Shown in pieces: positions 31,729 through 44,200 of a stretch of DNA of 64,000 nt. The DNA lies in assembly GCF_000003815.2 (NCBI RefSeq), contig NC_049986.1:876864-940863 (forward strand), in the 5' to 3' direction. The translations under genes and the position numbers were made by a program. The notes beneath the pieces were generated by a model. The model was given only the letters and a program-made list of their open reading frames with translations, ran no database searches and was not told where the DNA came from. The first letter of the stretch is position 1. Each line of letters begins with the position of its first letter. The stretch is from Branchiostoma floridae (taxonomy: Eukaryota; Chordata; Leptocardii; Amphioxiformes; Branchiostomatidae).

Positions 31729-33893
31729 TTATACTGATGTTTCGATCACGAACTTTGAAATTTCTTTATCGTTTGACTTGACGACACTTGGATGGTCTCC
31801 GTTGGCGGGATCGGTAACCGCTGAATAACTCTCCCTCCCAGACACCCGGCGAACGTTCTCGTCCCCAAGGCACAACAAGATGGCGGCTATCAGTCCCCCT
31901 AGCACGGGCGCGCATCCGGCCACGATGAACGACATGTTGTAGTTTTCAGTGGCGTCGTAAAGTTTCCCTGAAATACAAACCAATTTGCACATATCGTTGA
32001 CAATCTCTACAAGGAGCAGCCACTTGCCTACTACTGACACGTGTATTACTATTACCATCCAATGGGCTAAATCCAACCTAAAAGCCTACAAAACGGTTGG
32101 CATTGCCATTTTTGACACATCTACTTCGTTGAAACCAAGATACTCCATTGGGAAACATGTATCACTTTGTCACATTTAATCAGAAACTATTCATATATGT
32201 TACGTGCAAAGTGTTGAAGTAGATGAGTCTTATGGTAATAAATTTGCTTTTACCTGCAACTGGAGGTGCAGCAAGAATTGAGACGCTCATCAGTAATGTC
32301 ACCAGTCCCACTGCTTCAGAGAGTCTTGCAATACCGACTAGATCCGCCAGGATGGTCAGTGCCATTGTCAGACTAGCCCCTACTAGAATCCCTAGCACCA
32401 TGCAATAGATAGCCAGCGCTGGGTAAGTTTTTGCAAGGAGTGACAGTAGAGAAGAGATACCAGCCATTGATAGAAAAAGTATGTACCAATGCAGATGTAG
32501 AAATTTCCCACATGTGGGAAGAAATCCTGACAGAAACCGACCAATCAGGTCGCCTACAGAGATCAGGGAAACCAGGAACGCTGATTGGTACTGATCGATC
32601 CCAAGATGCCTTGCGCGCTGTGCGATATATGCACGACGGGAATGAAGAAGCCGAACCCTAACAAGCAGGTGTGTGCAGTTATAAAACAAGCTAGCCGACG
32701 ATTGGTCAACAGAGTCTTGAGTTCAGACAGCATTGTCCGGCAATGACAACAGGAGCGGCCTGCTTTAGAAGTGTCAGTCGACTGATCTCGATGGGGCTCT
32801 GAGAATGACATTGTTTTTGTGTACGTTTGCGTTTCCACGAGCTTAGCTGCTTGGTCGATGAAACCTCCTTGGTCTAATGACAACGATTTCTGTACTTCAT
32901 ACAGATGGATCGGTCTCAACAAGGCCGCGAAAGCTGTGATGTTGAGCATGACTCCGGCAGCGATCAGGAAGGACCCTCTCCACCCGTACTCCTCTATCAG
33001 GTACGTGAAGATGAGGGGAAACACCACATTACCTACACTAGCGCCAGACACGGCGATACCGTTAGCGATGGCCCGCCTCTTGTTGAAGTATTTCCCCACC
33101 AAACTTAAGCTCGTAAATGTAGCAAGGGACGAACCTAAACCTGAAGAAAATAACGATATATCATTTACAACACCGAAAGAAAGAATTTCTGCGTGAGTTT
33201 TCGTCAACAAGACAATAACACGCACATATACAGAACATAGTCAAGATGTTCACGCACCAACCAACACGCCTACAGTGATGTACAGATGGACTATGCTGGT
33301 TGAGAATGACGCCAGAATACACCCTGTCGCCGCCAGGACTCCGCCCACCATCGCCACCGGTCTGAAGCCGAACGTCGCGCTTAACATGACGCCAAGCAGA
33401 GCTAAAAAATAGGCAAAAAGCAATTTGATACATTTGAATCCCAAGAGTTCTTGTTAAAGGTCTAAACTCTACCCCGTGCCAACAAAGTATTCAACGATTT
33501 GACCTTTCTCATGTTTACAGACCCGGTGATGAATATATCAGTTCTTCTGACGAGGGAACTGGTTAACATCTGCATGTGTTACATCTTGATATATGGACTG
33601 CACATGTGTACATTTTGGTGAGACGTTAAGTGAGTACAGAAAAGATCATGAAAAGGATATGATTCTTTGTCCTCGTGAAAATTTCTCTTACTTCCTCCAA
33701 AAGTGAGTCCCAGACAAACGGAAATGGCCCACGACGTGGCTGTAGCTGATTGGTCAAACTGCGTCGTGAACTCTTCGAAAAACACGCCGAATGATCGAAT
33801 GACTCCCAAGCTGCAGGCTCCGATCATGAAGACGGCTCCAACCACAGCCCATCCCCACCCTCCATCTAAGGGCCTGGTGTAACGTACCGGCAT
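31729..33893 (-). pseudogene. MCT-C: SLC16-type transporter with a +2 frameshift in exon 3 (489-aa equivalent)
   Basis: Minus-strand exons 33692-33893, 33258-33401, 32254-33140, 31729-31967. Same architecture as MCT-B; DGGWGW, KYFNKRRAIANG, GDLIGR and terminal ETSV are all present. Relative to MCT-B an extra AT in the plus-strand stretch GCGATATATGC (32623-32632) shifts the frame just after FIPVVHI at the start of the helix 7-8 loop, giving a stop near 32563; the remaining frame is intact and splices in phase to exon 4. Exon 3 is 887 bp where 885 would be in phase. Pseudogene, polymorphic allele or assembly error are all possible. Confidence 0.85.
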
Positions 33894-34455
33894 CTGTAAT
33901 AATCAAGTGTCAGACCACATTAACCACAGCCCATCCCCACCCTCCATCTAAGGGCCTGGTGTAACGTACCGGCATCTGTAATCAAGTGTTAGACCACATT
34001 AACCACAGCCCATCCCCACCCTCCGTCTAAGGGCCTGGTGTAACGTACCGGCATCTGTAATAATCAAGTGTTAGACCACATTAACCACAGCCCATCCCCA
34101 CCCTCCATCTACGGGCCTGGTGTAACGTACCGGCATCTGAAATCAAGTGTTAGACCACATTAACCACAGCCCATCTCCACCCTCCATCTAAGGGCCTGGT
34201 GTAACGTACCGGCATCTGTAATCAAGTGTTAGACCACATTAACCACAGCCCATCCCCACCCTCCATCTAAGGGCCTGGTGTAACGTCCCGGCATCTGTAA
34301 TCATCAAGTGGTCGACCACATTAACAGCAGATCATCACCATCCTTCTTATAAGGGGTTGTCTCACCATATCCTCCTCGGTACGGGGCATTTAGCCTTCAT
34401 TAATCACAGCCCATCCCCACCCTCCATCTAAGGGTGTGGTGTAACGTATCTGTAT
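33838..34455 (-). repeat. Longest array of the start exon boundary (MCT-C)
   Basis: Six units with an intact minus-strand acceptor and ATG (start codons ending at 33893, 33975, 34054, 34136, 34215 and 34294). A break follows, then a degenerate unit at about 34398-34455 in which the start codon is lost. The unit is 79-82 bp, depending on the presence of an extra AAT. Confidence 0.9.
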
Positions 34456-35400
34456 GTAATAACAAGTGTATCATGTTTAACGCCGAAGTGACAATCTTCT
34501 TTCAATCATGATTATATCTGCACAATTGTTTTGGTCAAAACCGGTTTCGTACGGAAGGAGGCGAGGTCAAAACAGCTCGTAGTAGAAACATATACCAGTG
34601 AATGAGCCCCTGCCTTTAAGTTAGTTTACTGTCTCATCCGCTGTTCGAGAGTCCCATCATACAGACATACATGTTTTAGAAGGAAATGACGTGATACAAG
34701 CGCAAACCAAAAACTATCTTCGTGAAACGTGGGGTTTACTTGTCATTTGATTGTCTAATGAGACTGAACTAAAATTGGACTGCACTCCTTTTTCACGCGG
34801 CTTTCATAGGAAGTTTTCAAATCTATACATGTCAGACGGCCACTGTAGCGTTAATTATGTACATGCATGACTTTATCCTTGAATGAAATATCCCACAAAA
34901 ACGTTGCCAATTTTAAATCTTACCTTTTGTTGGGGACAAACCAAACGAACCAGTCCATTGCCCGGGGCGATGTGTCTGCTTCGTGCAGGTCAACCAGTTT
35001 GGAATAGGCCGAAGGTTACCACACGGCCGGTGGATCGCTTTGATTTCTTCAAAAGGAGCTGGTAAATGTTGAACTTGAAATGCATTTAGGAAATGTACGT
35101 AGAGAAGGCGAGCTTGCGTCAATTACTTTGTACACTCTGAAGCTAATTAGTGTTTGTTTGGAAGGCATCTTGTTTCATTATCTTACCCACAATCACTGAA
35201 TCGACTCGTCCATTCCTTGACGTCATGACCTTGTCATCAGTGCAGTAATAATGTTGGGGTCTCAAATCAATGTTGCGGTTGGTATTCTGGCTTTATCCAG
35301 TGTATAGTGTGTTCGTGACTTCTCAAATCTAATGCGAATGCTTAAGGTGAAACGCCGGATTTAGATTTTTTTATTGGGTGGAGAATTTCGAGCAATCGTC
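34456..35400. other. MCT-C upstream region
   Basis: No coding exon. On the minus strand, 34930-35060 shares a patchy block (AACTGGTTGA..T.GTGC) with the region upstream of MCT-A near 23140. A second block near 35187-35275 contains GGACGAGTCGATTC followed by donor GG|GTAAGA (exon edge 35187). Both look like remnants of, or real, 5' UTR exons. Confidence 0.4.
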
Positions 35401-35825
35401 TCAAAATCATGCCGTGGGGAATGACGCAGTTTCAGCTCGATGTTAATCCTCTAGAGCAAAGAGTCTGCCAATTTTGTACCTCAAACATGGTAGAAGATGA
35501 AGTGCACTTCACTGTTGATTGCGATATGTATGCGAATGATAGAAATACTCTATTCAGTTATATAGAAAGTAGTTCCCTCATTTTAGACACATGAGTAGCA
35601 CTGACAAGTTTATATTTCTCATGCGTTTTGACAAACCGACAATAGCGAAACCCATACAGTCCTACATTTTCACTATTACCAAGAAGCGAGAAGAAGCCGA
35701 ACTTTTGTGTTAGACTAGATTTATGACACTTTTATGTATGTATATATCCTGACTTGTTGTGACCTGTACTTAGCCCGGTTGGGCAAAATTGTACAATAAA
35801 GGTCTTCATTCACTTTCATTCGTTA
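35400..35825 (+). mobile_element. 3' fragment of a non-LTR retrotransposon
   Basis: Encodes QRVCQFCTSNMVEDEVHFT.DC, the Cys/His motif typical of the C-terminal end of non-LTR retrotransposon ORF2. A frame break follows, then SSTDKFIFLMRF and KKREEAELLC with a stop, then a 3' tail ending TACAATAAAGGTCTTCATTCA. 5'-truncated and inactive. Same family as 2215-2610. Confidence 0.75.
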
Positions 35826-37036
35826 ATCTTCTTTTACATGTACTAATCTACTAATCTAAGTGACTCGTGCTATCTGCAAGAGTGTTACGGTTTCTGGATA
35901 AGTGGTGTAGGTCTGGGCCCCTAGCAGCTTTCCTTGGAACTGCAGTGGCTTATGTGGGTCTTCTTGCTATAAACAACATGTGGGGAGTGGGGCTGGAATA
36001 TGGGAATACTAGTATGTGCCAGAAGTGAGCAGTTGAACAAGAGTTCCCTGGTATCACCTCAGACTGAAGTTTTCTTTATCTCTGTTTGTTCGCAGTTCAA
36101 AATCATTGCCATCAATTACAGTTTAAAATATACCCACGACCAATGTAAATGTTATAGCCATTTGACGAATCTATATTATATGAGACCTCCGATCTCTAAT
36201 GTTAAAATGCAATCATTACATAACCGTTTAAGTACATATACAGGCTTTCTCGGATAAGACTAAATCTTAGTTGCACTGCTGTTGAGCACACATAAAACAT
36301 CCGTCCAGTAGACAATATGTATATGTAGCTGTTCTGTAATAACGAAAATAACGAATTGAACAAATAGTTTGTGTAGATATTCACAAGATATAATCTTAAA
36401 CCATTTGGCAACAGCATACATGTTTGTGATAACCTCAAGACACAACATGTGCATGTTAAGAATAGAAATAGCTGTAGCCAAAGCATATCTATTAGAAAAT
36501 GTTATCAAATACGTACGAGTACACGTAAACTATTGCTTTTATACGATATTGTGTGATATACTTCTACCTGGATAAGTACGCAACAAAGACAATGTAAACA
36601 GCATATTGCAGTTGGTGTGCTCTGGGGGCACGGTTTGCACATGTATACATGGATTGCTCCTTTTGTTACGACAGTTACCATCAAAGTACATAGTACATAC
36701 TTTTAATTTTTACAGATACATCATTTGTCTTGAGTAGAAAATCAAGTGACAGGGGGAGGGGCATCAGCTCTATGGAACTTGTGTTGACTGAGATATATAA
36801 TCTTTCTTTTAAGCTTTGCTAAAATGTTGTTTTCTTGGCCCCAAAATGTTAATGAAAAGGTCTATGGCATCTCATGATATGGAAAACCTTCCATGCCCCC
36901 CCCCCCCTCCCTTTCAGGAAAATGCATGCTGCAATCAGCAACGGTACCAATGCGTACCAATGAAACAAACGTCAACTGTTGCCTTGTCAGACAAGGCTTT
37001 GATGAAAACATTGGGAGCAAGATTTACAAAAACATG
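35826..37036. other. Spacer between MCT-C upstream region and MCT-D 3' end
   Basis: Low-complexity, AT-rich sequence with a C10 run near 36900. Only spurious short frames; I recognise no gene or named repeat. Confidence 0.4.
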
Positions 37037-39573
37037 TTACACTGATGTTTCGATCACAAACGGCTTCAAAATTTCCTTGTCGTTTGACTTGACGACGCTT
37101 GGATGGTCTCCGTTGGCGGGATCGGTAACCGCCGAATAACTCTCCCTCCCAGACACCCGGCGAACGTTCTCGTCCCCAAGGCACATCAAGATGGCGGCTA
37201 TCAGTCCCCCTAGGACGGGCGCGCATCCGGCCACGATGAACGACATGTTGTATGATTTAGTAGCGTCGTACAGCGCTCCTGTTGGAGAAAGAAGTATACA
37301 GGTTTGATCATTGTTGCGTAGTTCAATATCATCATCATCATCATCTGGGCGTGCTGATGCTCTCGAGTTATATTAGAATTAACGTTGTGTAACTGACTTG
37401 TCTTCAGTGAATTTATTTGCGTTAATATTCGTTGATTCTTGTTATATTACCATTTATTCTATTTGATGTCATTATCGATTGCTGTTATGTTGCATGTATG
37501 TGAGGGGTGTTCCCTAGGTATCTTTGAAAATCGCCAGCCAGGCGACGTGTACCCCTGGAATCCAGGGGCCTGGATGAATAAAGATAAACAAACAAACAAA
37601 CAATATGGTAATAGTGTGCATACCAGCGACAGGTGGTCCACCCAGGATTGCCACGCTCATCAGCAGTGTCATCAGGCCCATGGCGTTGGAAAGCCTTGCA
37701 GGACCAACCAACTCCGCCAGGACTGTGAGTGATATGGACATGCTTGCTCCTCCCAGGATTCCATAGAAGATGCTGTAAGTGGCTAACGTTGCGTACGTGT
37801 TTGCCAGCGGTGACAATAGCGATGTAGTGCCCATGCCCAACATGGACAAGATGTACCAATGGAGAAGACGGAGTCTACGAGATGTCGGGAGAAACCCCGA
37901 CGCTATACGACCAACAACATCTCCTATGGAGATCATCGAGATCAAGAACGCCGCCTGGTACTGCTCGATCCCGAGATACCTTGCGCGCGGGGCCATGTGC
38001 ACGATGGGAATGAAGAACCCGAAGCCGAGAAGGAATACGGAGATTGTCAGACACACGAATGGAATGTAGGCCAAGAGTGACTTCCACTGAGCCAGAATCA
38101 TCTTCCCAGGACTTCTAGGAGTTGGCGTTGCTGACTTCCCGTTTGATACGATTGCAACTTTCATGTCGTCGGTAGGACCAGCCCCCGCTGGTGACCCCAT
38201 TTCAGAATCGTCCCGGGGCAAGCCTCTTTGCTCTGCGCCTGAGGACCCGTTGCGAAGCGTTGGCGGGGCGTTTGCTGGTGCTTGTGCGTCAGTCCCTAGT
38301 GACGGGACAGCCAACTGGATCGGTCTCAACAAGGCCGCGAAAGCTGTGATGTTGAGCATGACTCCGGCAGCGATCAGGAACGACCCTCTCCACCCGTACT
38401 CCTCTATCAGGTACGTGAAGATGAGAGGGAACACGATGTTGCCCACGCTGACACCCGAGAAGGCGATGCCGTTAGCGATGGCCCGCTTCTTGTCGAAGTA
38501 CTTCCCCACCATGCTCATACTTGGGATGAACGCCAGGGACGAACCGAAACCTGGAGAGGACACAGCAGTTTTATTAGTTTTTATCAACACTACAAATATC
38601 ATCTTTGATAACTGGATGTACACGAATGGATTAGTGGTCATAACAGATGCTGATTCCTTTGTAGTTATTTCTGAGACACTACGACACCATCCACCCCCGA
38701 CCAGCACTCTGTCTTTCCCCTCCTCAATCTCAGCTGAAAAGCAAAGTAGACCTACAGATACAAGGTCTCCTCTATGACCAGAGCATGTAGAAACGATGTA
38801 AGAAAAACCCTAGACCTAGGCCTATAACTCACCTGTGAGAACCCCCGTGGTGAGGTACAGGTGAACTATGCTGCCCGCGAATGACGTCAGAATGCACCCA
38901 GTCGCCGCCAGGACTCCGCCCACCATCGCCACCGGTCTGAAGCCGAACATTGTGCCGAACATCCCACCGAAAAACGCTGAAAGGAGGTATTGTTTTAACA
39001 GTCATAAACAGCAGATTCAGTTTTTTATATATGTACTCTGATAGTATTACACTCTTACTCTTAGAATGCCCAGTTGCCGAAAAAGATTGATAAATTGCTT
39101 TTCTTTTTGCGGCAAAATCCTTTTCCTTCCAAATTATTGATCTGATTTGACAATACCTAAGTATCAAAGAAACCGAACCTACAAAGTGAATCCCAATCAA
39201 TCTTATTTATGTACGACGTTCACCATAGTACCATGAAATCAAAGACTTGGACCATCAAATGTTTTTTGTTCTACTAATGTATCTCAAAATTCATTACCCT
39301 TTCTGAAACAAAATAATCAAGTTACCATCAATGAACTGGTGGGGATAGATAGACCTATAAATTCTCCATACCTCCTCCAAATGTTATTGCCATAGCGACG
39401 GAGATGACCCATGACGTGGCAGTTGCCGGTTGGTCGAACTGCGAGGCGAACTCGATGAAGAACACGCCGAAGGACCGGGTGACTCCCATGGTGCATGCGC
39501 AGATGACGAACACCGCCAGCACCACGGCCCAGCCCCATCCTCCATCCAGGGGCTTGGTGTAGCGCACCGTCAT
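37037..39573 (-). CDS. MCT-D: SLC16-type monocarboxylate transporter, intact, 504 aa
   Basis: Minus-strand exons 39372-39573, 38833-38976, 37624-38550, 37037-37278; all phase 1 and GT-AG. Start [15 protein letters not shown] follows a TTTTACAG acceptor by three bases (ATC), so a 5' UTR exon is expected; a donor GTAAGT with exon edge near 42827 is a weak candidate. Signatures DGGWGW and [12 protein letters not shown] are present, with helix-8 pair D326-R330 (GDVVGR). The central loop (about 195-270) is rich in Ala, Pro, Gly and Ser and lacks the MCT-A repeats. C terminus ETSV, a class I PDZ-type ligand. The most diverged of the four, yet exon 4 and part of exon 3 are near-identical in DNA to its neighbours, suggesting gene conversion. 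No start-exon array. Confidence 0.9.
37480..37604 (+). mobile_element. Non-LTR retrotransposon 3' tail in MCT-D intron 3
   Basis: GTGTACCCCTGGAATCCAGGGGCC forms a hairpin, followed by GATGAATAAAGATAAAC and an AAAC microrepeat tail. This is typical of the 3' end of lancelet CR1/L2-like elements. Heavily 5'-truncated. Confidence 0.55.
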
Positions 39574-39600
39574 GATCTGTAAAATATAGGATCGGTGAAT

Positions 39601-40178
39601 ATTTTGCCAACTCACTTTTTTCCTGGCTGTCAGGTTTAACCTGGTTACCGGGAGCGCATACGATTGACCAAGTCTGTTCTAGTTTAATACACCTTTCTCA
39701 CGCGGCGGCCATGATAGATCTAAAACGAGCTCGAGTTCAATGTGGCAAACAAAAGGCTGTCCATCATAATTAGCAGTTCGACCAATGGTAGCCTGCCAAT
39801 TAGGAAATCGACCAATAAGTGAATGGCTGCAAATTCGTTAAAAATCTGCATTATTATGTTTTTATTTTGCATCTCTTAATGGACTATGGGGTCAGTCTAC
39901 ACTACTCTAAATTGCTACATTTTTCGGTGCATAACACTTCTTGTAATATTTATTATTCCATCTTATATCATGAAAATTTGTGTGGTTTGGGGGAAAACTA
40001 AATGGGACCTGATTTTAGAAATAAGTTTTGTCTGTTTGCCTCATTGACCTCTTCTTGGATCTATAATGGCCGCCGCGTGAGAAAGGTGTATTGCCTTACA
40101 AGGAGGATCACGACTTGTACGCATGCGCAGCGAAATGCACTGTGGGTATGTAAAAGTCGTGAACCCCTAAAGTGTAAA
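39601..40178. repeat. Unclassified repeat split by a MITE (filled copy)
   Basis: 39601-39687 plus 40091-40178 read together match 41057-41220 (CCAACTCACTTTT...CTGTTCTAGTTT|GCCTTA...TACGCATGCGCAGCGAAATGCAC). The second copy has no insert at the junction 41140/41141. Confidence 0.75.
39688..40090. mobile_element. MITE family 1, copy 2 (inverted relative to copy 1)
   Basis: 403 bp with ends TACACCTTTCTCACGCGGCG and its reverse complement. It matches 1092-1477 in opposite orientation throughout. The empty relative at 41140 shows that insertion added at most about 2 bp of duplicated target. Confidence 0.85.
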
Positions 40179-41056
40179 CAGTTCCTATGCCTTCTGTTTG
40201 CTCATATGTATTATGAAAATTAAATACCAAATGATCAAATAGATAGATTCTTTCATAAGGGAAGAGAGGATAATGGAGAATTGTAGCTGAGTAAAAGAGC
40301 ACGACAACATCGCGCTTTCTCGTTTGTTACTGGCGTGAAACATTTTGGGCACCGCTCTGCTGTTTTGTCGTTCTGGGCCTTCGTACTGTGCGCCGTTCGT
40401 TGGCTGCGATTCAAACTATCAATGCACCTGCATGCACGCAATATACACTAGGTTTATGCTGACTGTTTGCCAGATTTTGCCTCCCCACTGAAATGTATTT
40501 TACGGTTTGTCCCTACGTGACCGCGTAGCGTCATGACTTTTCCTGGAAAGTAGGGGGCGTTTCCTGGAACTTCGGTACCGATAGAGAGATAGCTACAGGA
40601 GCAGCGTCATAACGGCTAAGGTGGGGGCCTGATCGAGCATTATATAAAGTAGGTGGGACACAGGGGGTCCACAAATACGTCATGTGAAATAACGTCATGG
40701 CAATTTCGCGGTAAGGATGTGGCATTTCCTAGAATTTATGTAGCTATTGCGCAGCGGTATATTTGATTAATAACATGGGGGGTTCTTTAATACATGCATC
40801 AAGAGACAGAAGCCTCAATCTAAATCCGCTCAGTTTTATCAAATCATTCAAAAGATAAATTACCAGATACCATGATCATAATCTGTTTCGTACGCATGTA
40901 CAATCTGAACCGATTCAACTGGCGAGGAAGGCAAGGTTTCATCGGTGAAAAAATAATGAAAATACTGAAAATTTCTCGAAAAGCCAAACAAGAAGCAAGC
41001 AGATGAGCTAAGTATTACATTTGATGAAAACTGGACTCTAAAAACGCACAGAAAAT

Positions 41057-41220
41057 ACTTTTCCAACTCACTTTTCCCCTGGCCGTCACGTTAACCCGGA
41101 TACCGAGAGCTCAGACGATCGATTCTGTCTGTTCTAGTTTGCCTTATATGGATAATCACGATTTGTACGCATGCGCAGCGAAATGCACTATGGGTATTTA
41201 AAAGTCGTGGACCCCTAACT
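41057..41220. repeat. Unclassified repeat (empty copy)
   Basis: Counterpart of the split repeat at 39601-40178 without the MITE, so it shows the pre-insertion state. Confidence 0.7.
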
Positions 41221-44200
41221 AAAGTTCTTTTGTCTCGACCATTGTCTCGAGTTGCAAAACAATGTCCAGACGTGGTTTGTTTATGTCTCAGGGGCCTTCA
41301 CCTTGACATGTTACCGACAATGCATTTTGCTGCACATACGTCAGAAGACGCACCCGATACCATAACTTTCTTGGTGAAGGTTTTCTTATTAAAAGAAGGT
41401 GCCCGGGGCTGCCTTTGCTGCCTTTGCACAAAAATAATGATAAACATTCGCCTCCTCCTTAGTGTTAAATGGAACAACCCCAAGGGTATTGAGAACTGGT
41501 ACATGTGGCACGTTCCACTGCCGGTACGTAAACTAGGATTAGGGGTGACGATGTCAAGGTCCATAAGGTCACCGGCAAGCCGTGAAACACTTTGAACATA
41601 ACAGGTTTTGAGAGAAGTAAAACACAGCGTAGATACGTACGAAAGAACACATAAAGAACGCCAATTTGATAACGGCACTGCTACTGAGTATAATGAAAAC
41701 ATTTACCATCACGTAGTATCAAACTACATGTATATTGGTTGACATGAGGGCTAGAATTGGCTGGATGTACATCAGTTTAAGCAGCGACATGAAAAAAATT
41801 GATAAAACCACAATGGCAGACTGTGGCATACAGGTGCCATGTATAATAGCGTTCCTGACAGCATATAGACTGGGGTCATTATGACTAAGCACATCTCACT
41901 AGCGGCTGTTAAGACCTGTCATAGAGCCATATGCTTTATATTCGAATACAGACCCTTGTAGTACCTAGGCTTCTCCCAGAAGAACCATTAACACACAATC
42001 AATGGTTCTTTGTCGGAAGATTGGATTTGAGGTAATTCTATAGCCAGACTCGGTCTAACGCGTATGTTGCGTGCACGCGTATGTTAAACGTGCTTCTGCC
42101 ATCACGGTTTGTATAGAAGACCCGGCTGCGTGCTCCAGTAACGTGCCAGACAACCTGTTCTGTCCTACATCCAACAGCCTTGAACTAAATCTCAAACCAT
42201 GTCGACAGAGAGCCGGGAATACTCACTAAAACAACGAAAAACACAGCATTTTTCCTAGCCACATAGGAATGCGTAGAAGTATTGCAACAAACACTTATGT
42301 ATATTTTCAGGATGCTGGTTCAAAGTCCAACGTAAAATTTAACGATCCCGCCACGTAGGAAACGGTTGACTGCTTCGGGCAAGATTTCTTAGGGCCGGGG
42401 CCAAGGCCATGCATGTCCCCTCTTATAGAGCGACTATAAATTAGTACACGTTCTATCCCAATCTTATCGTTCTTTCCGATACACAGGTATCATTACTATA
42501 GAAGGAAAAGAACCGCCAGATATGGAAACAAACATACGTCCACTTCTGACAGAACAATTAAGAAACCTTGGCCTACTTTGAACTCCGTATCTTCCTCGTA
42601 AATTTGTGATTACAACCAGGCTCTTAGACAGACAATCACTAAGCTGAGTTGGTCACAATTAGGAAGCAAGTCCTTCACACTTACGTAACCTTGTCTCATC
42701 TCTAGTAGTAGTCACGTACAAGTATTGTCCTAAACACACAGAACAATAAGCCGAGGGCTAAAGCCAAACGCTAGCGTGGACTGTTGAACACAAACCTGTC
42801 ACGGGGTAGCAGATAAGAGGACTTACCAAGACAGTTGCCTCGTGGAATCAAAACAGTGTGGTGGTGACAGTTGAGTCTGAGCCCGCCGACTACGCAGCTT
42901 TGCCTCGCGAACTCAGCTAATTTTAGTCCGTACCCTTGGAGCGCCCAGGTGTCATCTGAGGCATGCCTGCCCGGGCCCAACCAGCCAGGTATAACCACGC
43001 CCCCGTGTGACCTTGGTTACACAAGTTGAAGTCCTGCCATCTGTGTGATATCAGTAAATAAACCCTCTCCCCTAGGTGTTATACATTAACCAGCATATAG
43101 CCTTGGAAGTGATCAGTACTATAAACAGAATTTTATCAAGTGTTTATCTCTGAAATAAGCCACGCCCCCTGTGACCTTGGTTATTGCCATCTGTGTGATA
43201 TCACCCCCCCCCCCTCCCGATTTTGCAACAAGTGGCCTTGGAAGTGACAATTATAAAGAAACTACTGTATCAAGCGAGCCTTGGAATTAACAAGTGCTTC
43301 TGAATTTCACGAGAAAACAAAAACGACTCCCAGTCAGTTGACCCAGATATAATGTCGCACAATACAGGAGCAAGGACAGAGACAGAGTTGACCGAGCGGT
43401 CGTTGAACTGTGGCAACTGTCCTAATACTAGTATCTCTGCGAAGTAGGTTACGTTTTGATTTTTAAATGACCGTGAATGAAATGTTCGTTTTATTGAACT
43501 GGGAAGCTTTGTCCTAATGCTAGGGTCAGATTTCCCACCCGGGGCCCGGCCGGACTGTTTGTGGAAACGAAGAATTGAAGATTTTATCAAGAAATACAAC
43601 TTATGCTCTTTTCGTTCCCCCAAACTACGGACAGGGCTAAGGATAGCATTAAACGTGACCTTAGCATCGCAAAGTAGAAGCACCCTTATCATGGCAACAA
43701 ATTCAGGTGTCTTTCTTGTGGAAAAGGCTTCCATGCTGGAAGACAAAAAGGAAACAGCACAAAAATAGAAAGCCCGATGAAAACGCATAAAAACACTTTA
43801 AAAACAGTCAGAACCAAACCTCTGCTTGGAGAGTAAGAGTCTGCTAGTTCCCGCAGTTTTATACCAAGTAAACATTCGCAAGTTGAAGATAAAAAGCAGA
43901 CGGTCTGTACATGTGTATCTAGACTGTATCTTCTTCCCTTTTGACTTACAAATTACACTCGTCTTTTTGCTAGCCCATTTCTGTTTAGCTGGAGCACCCC
44001 TCCCCACCTTGCCTCTCCAAGCATTGGAAGTGCTTGGTCACGCATGCTGGTAAACACACAGCTAAGTACACCCGTACAACTGTTGCTTCACATTTCAACA
44101 TCACCTTTTGTACTCTGGCATGAGCGTAACGCTATATTGATTATGACTGGGGTTTTGGATTGTCCACTGACGCATTGATGTGAACTCTGTGTCAAGTCAT

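Noticed and set aside
41230-41702. Opposed frames of 121 and 134 residues
   Set aside because: No recognisable motif, no splice support, adjacent to repeat sequence; treated as chance frames.
43270-43788. 172-residue minus-strand frame
   Set aside because: No domain, no splice context, overlaps repeat fragments; composition looks like chance.
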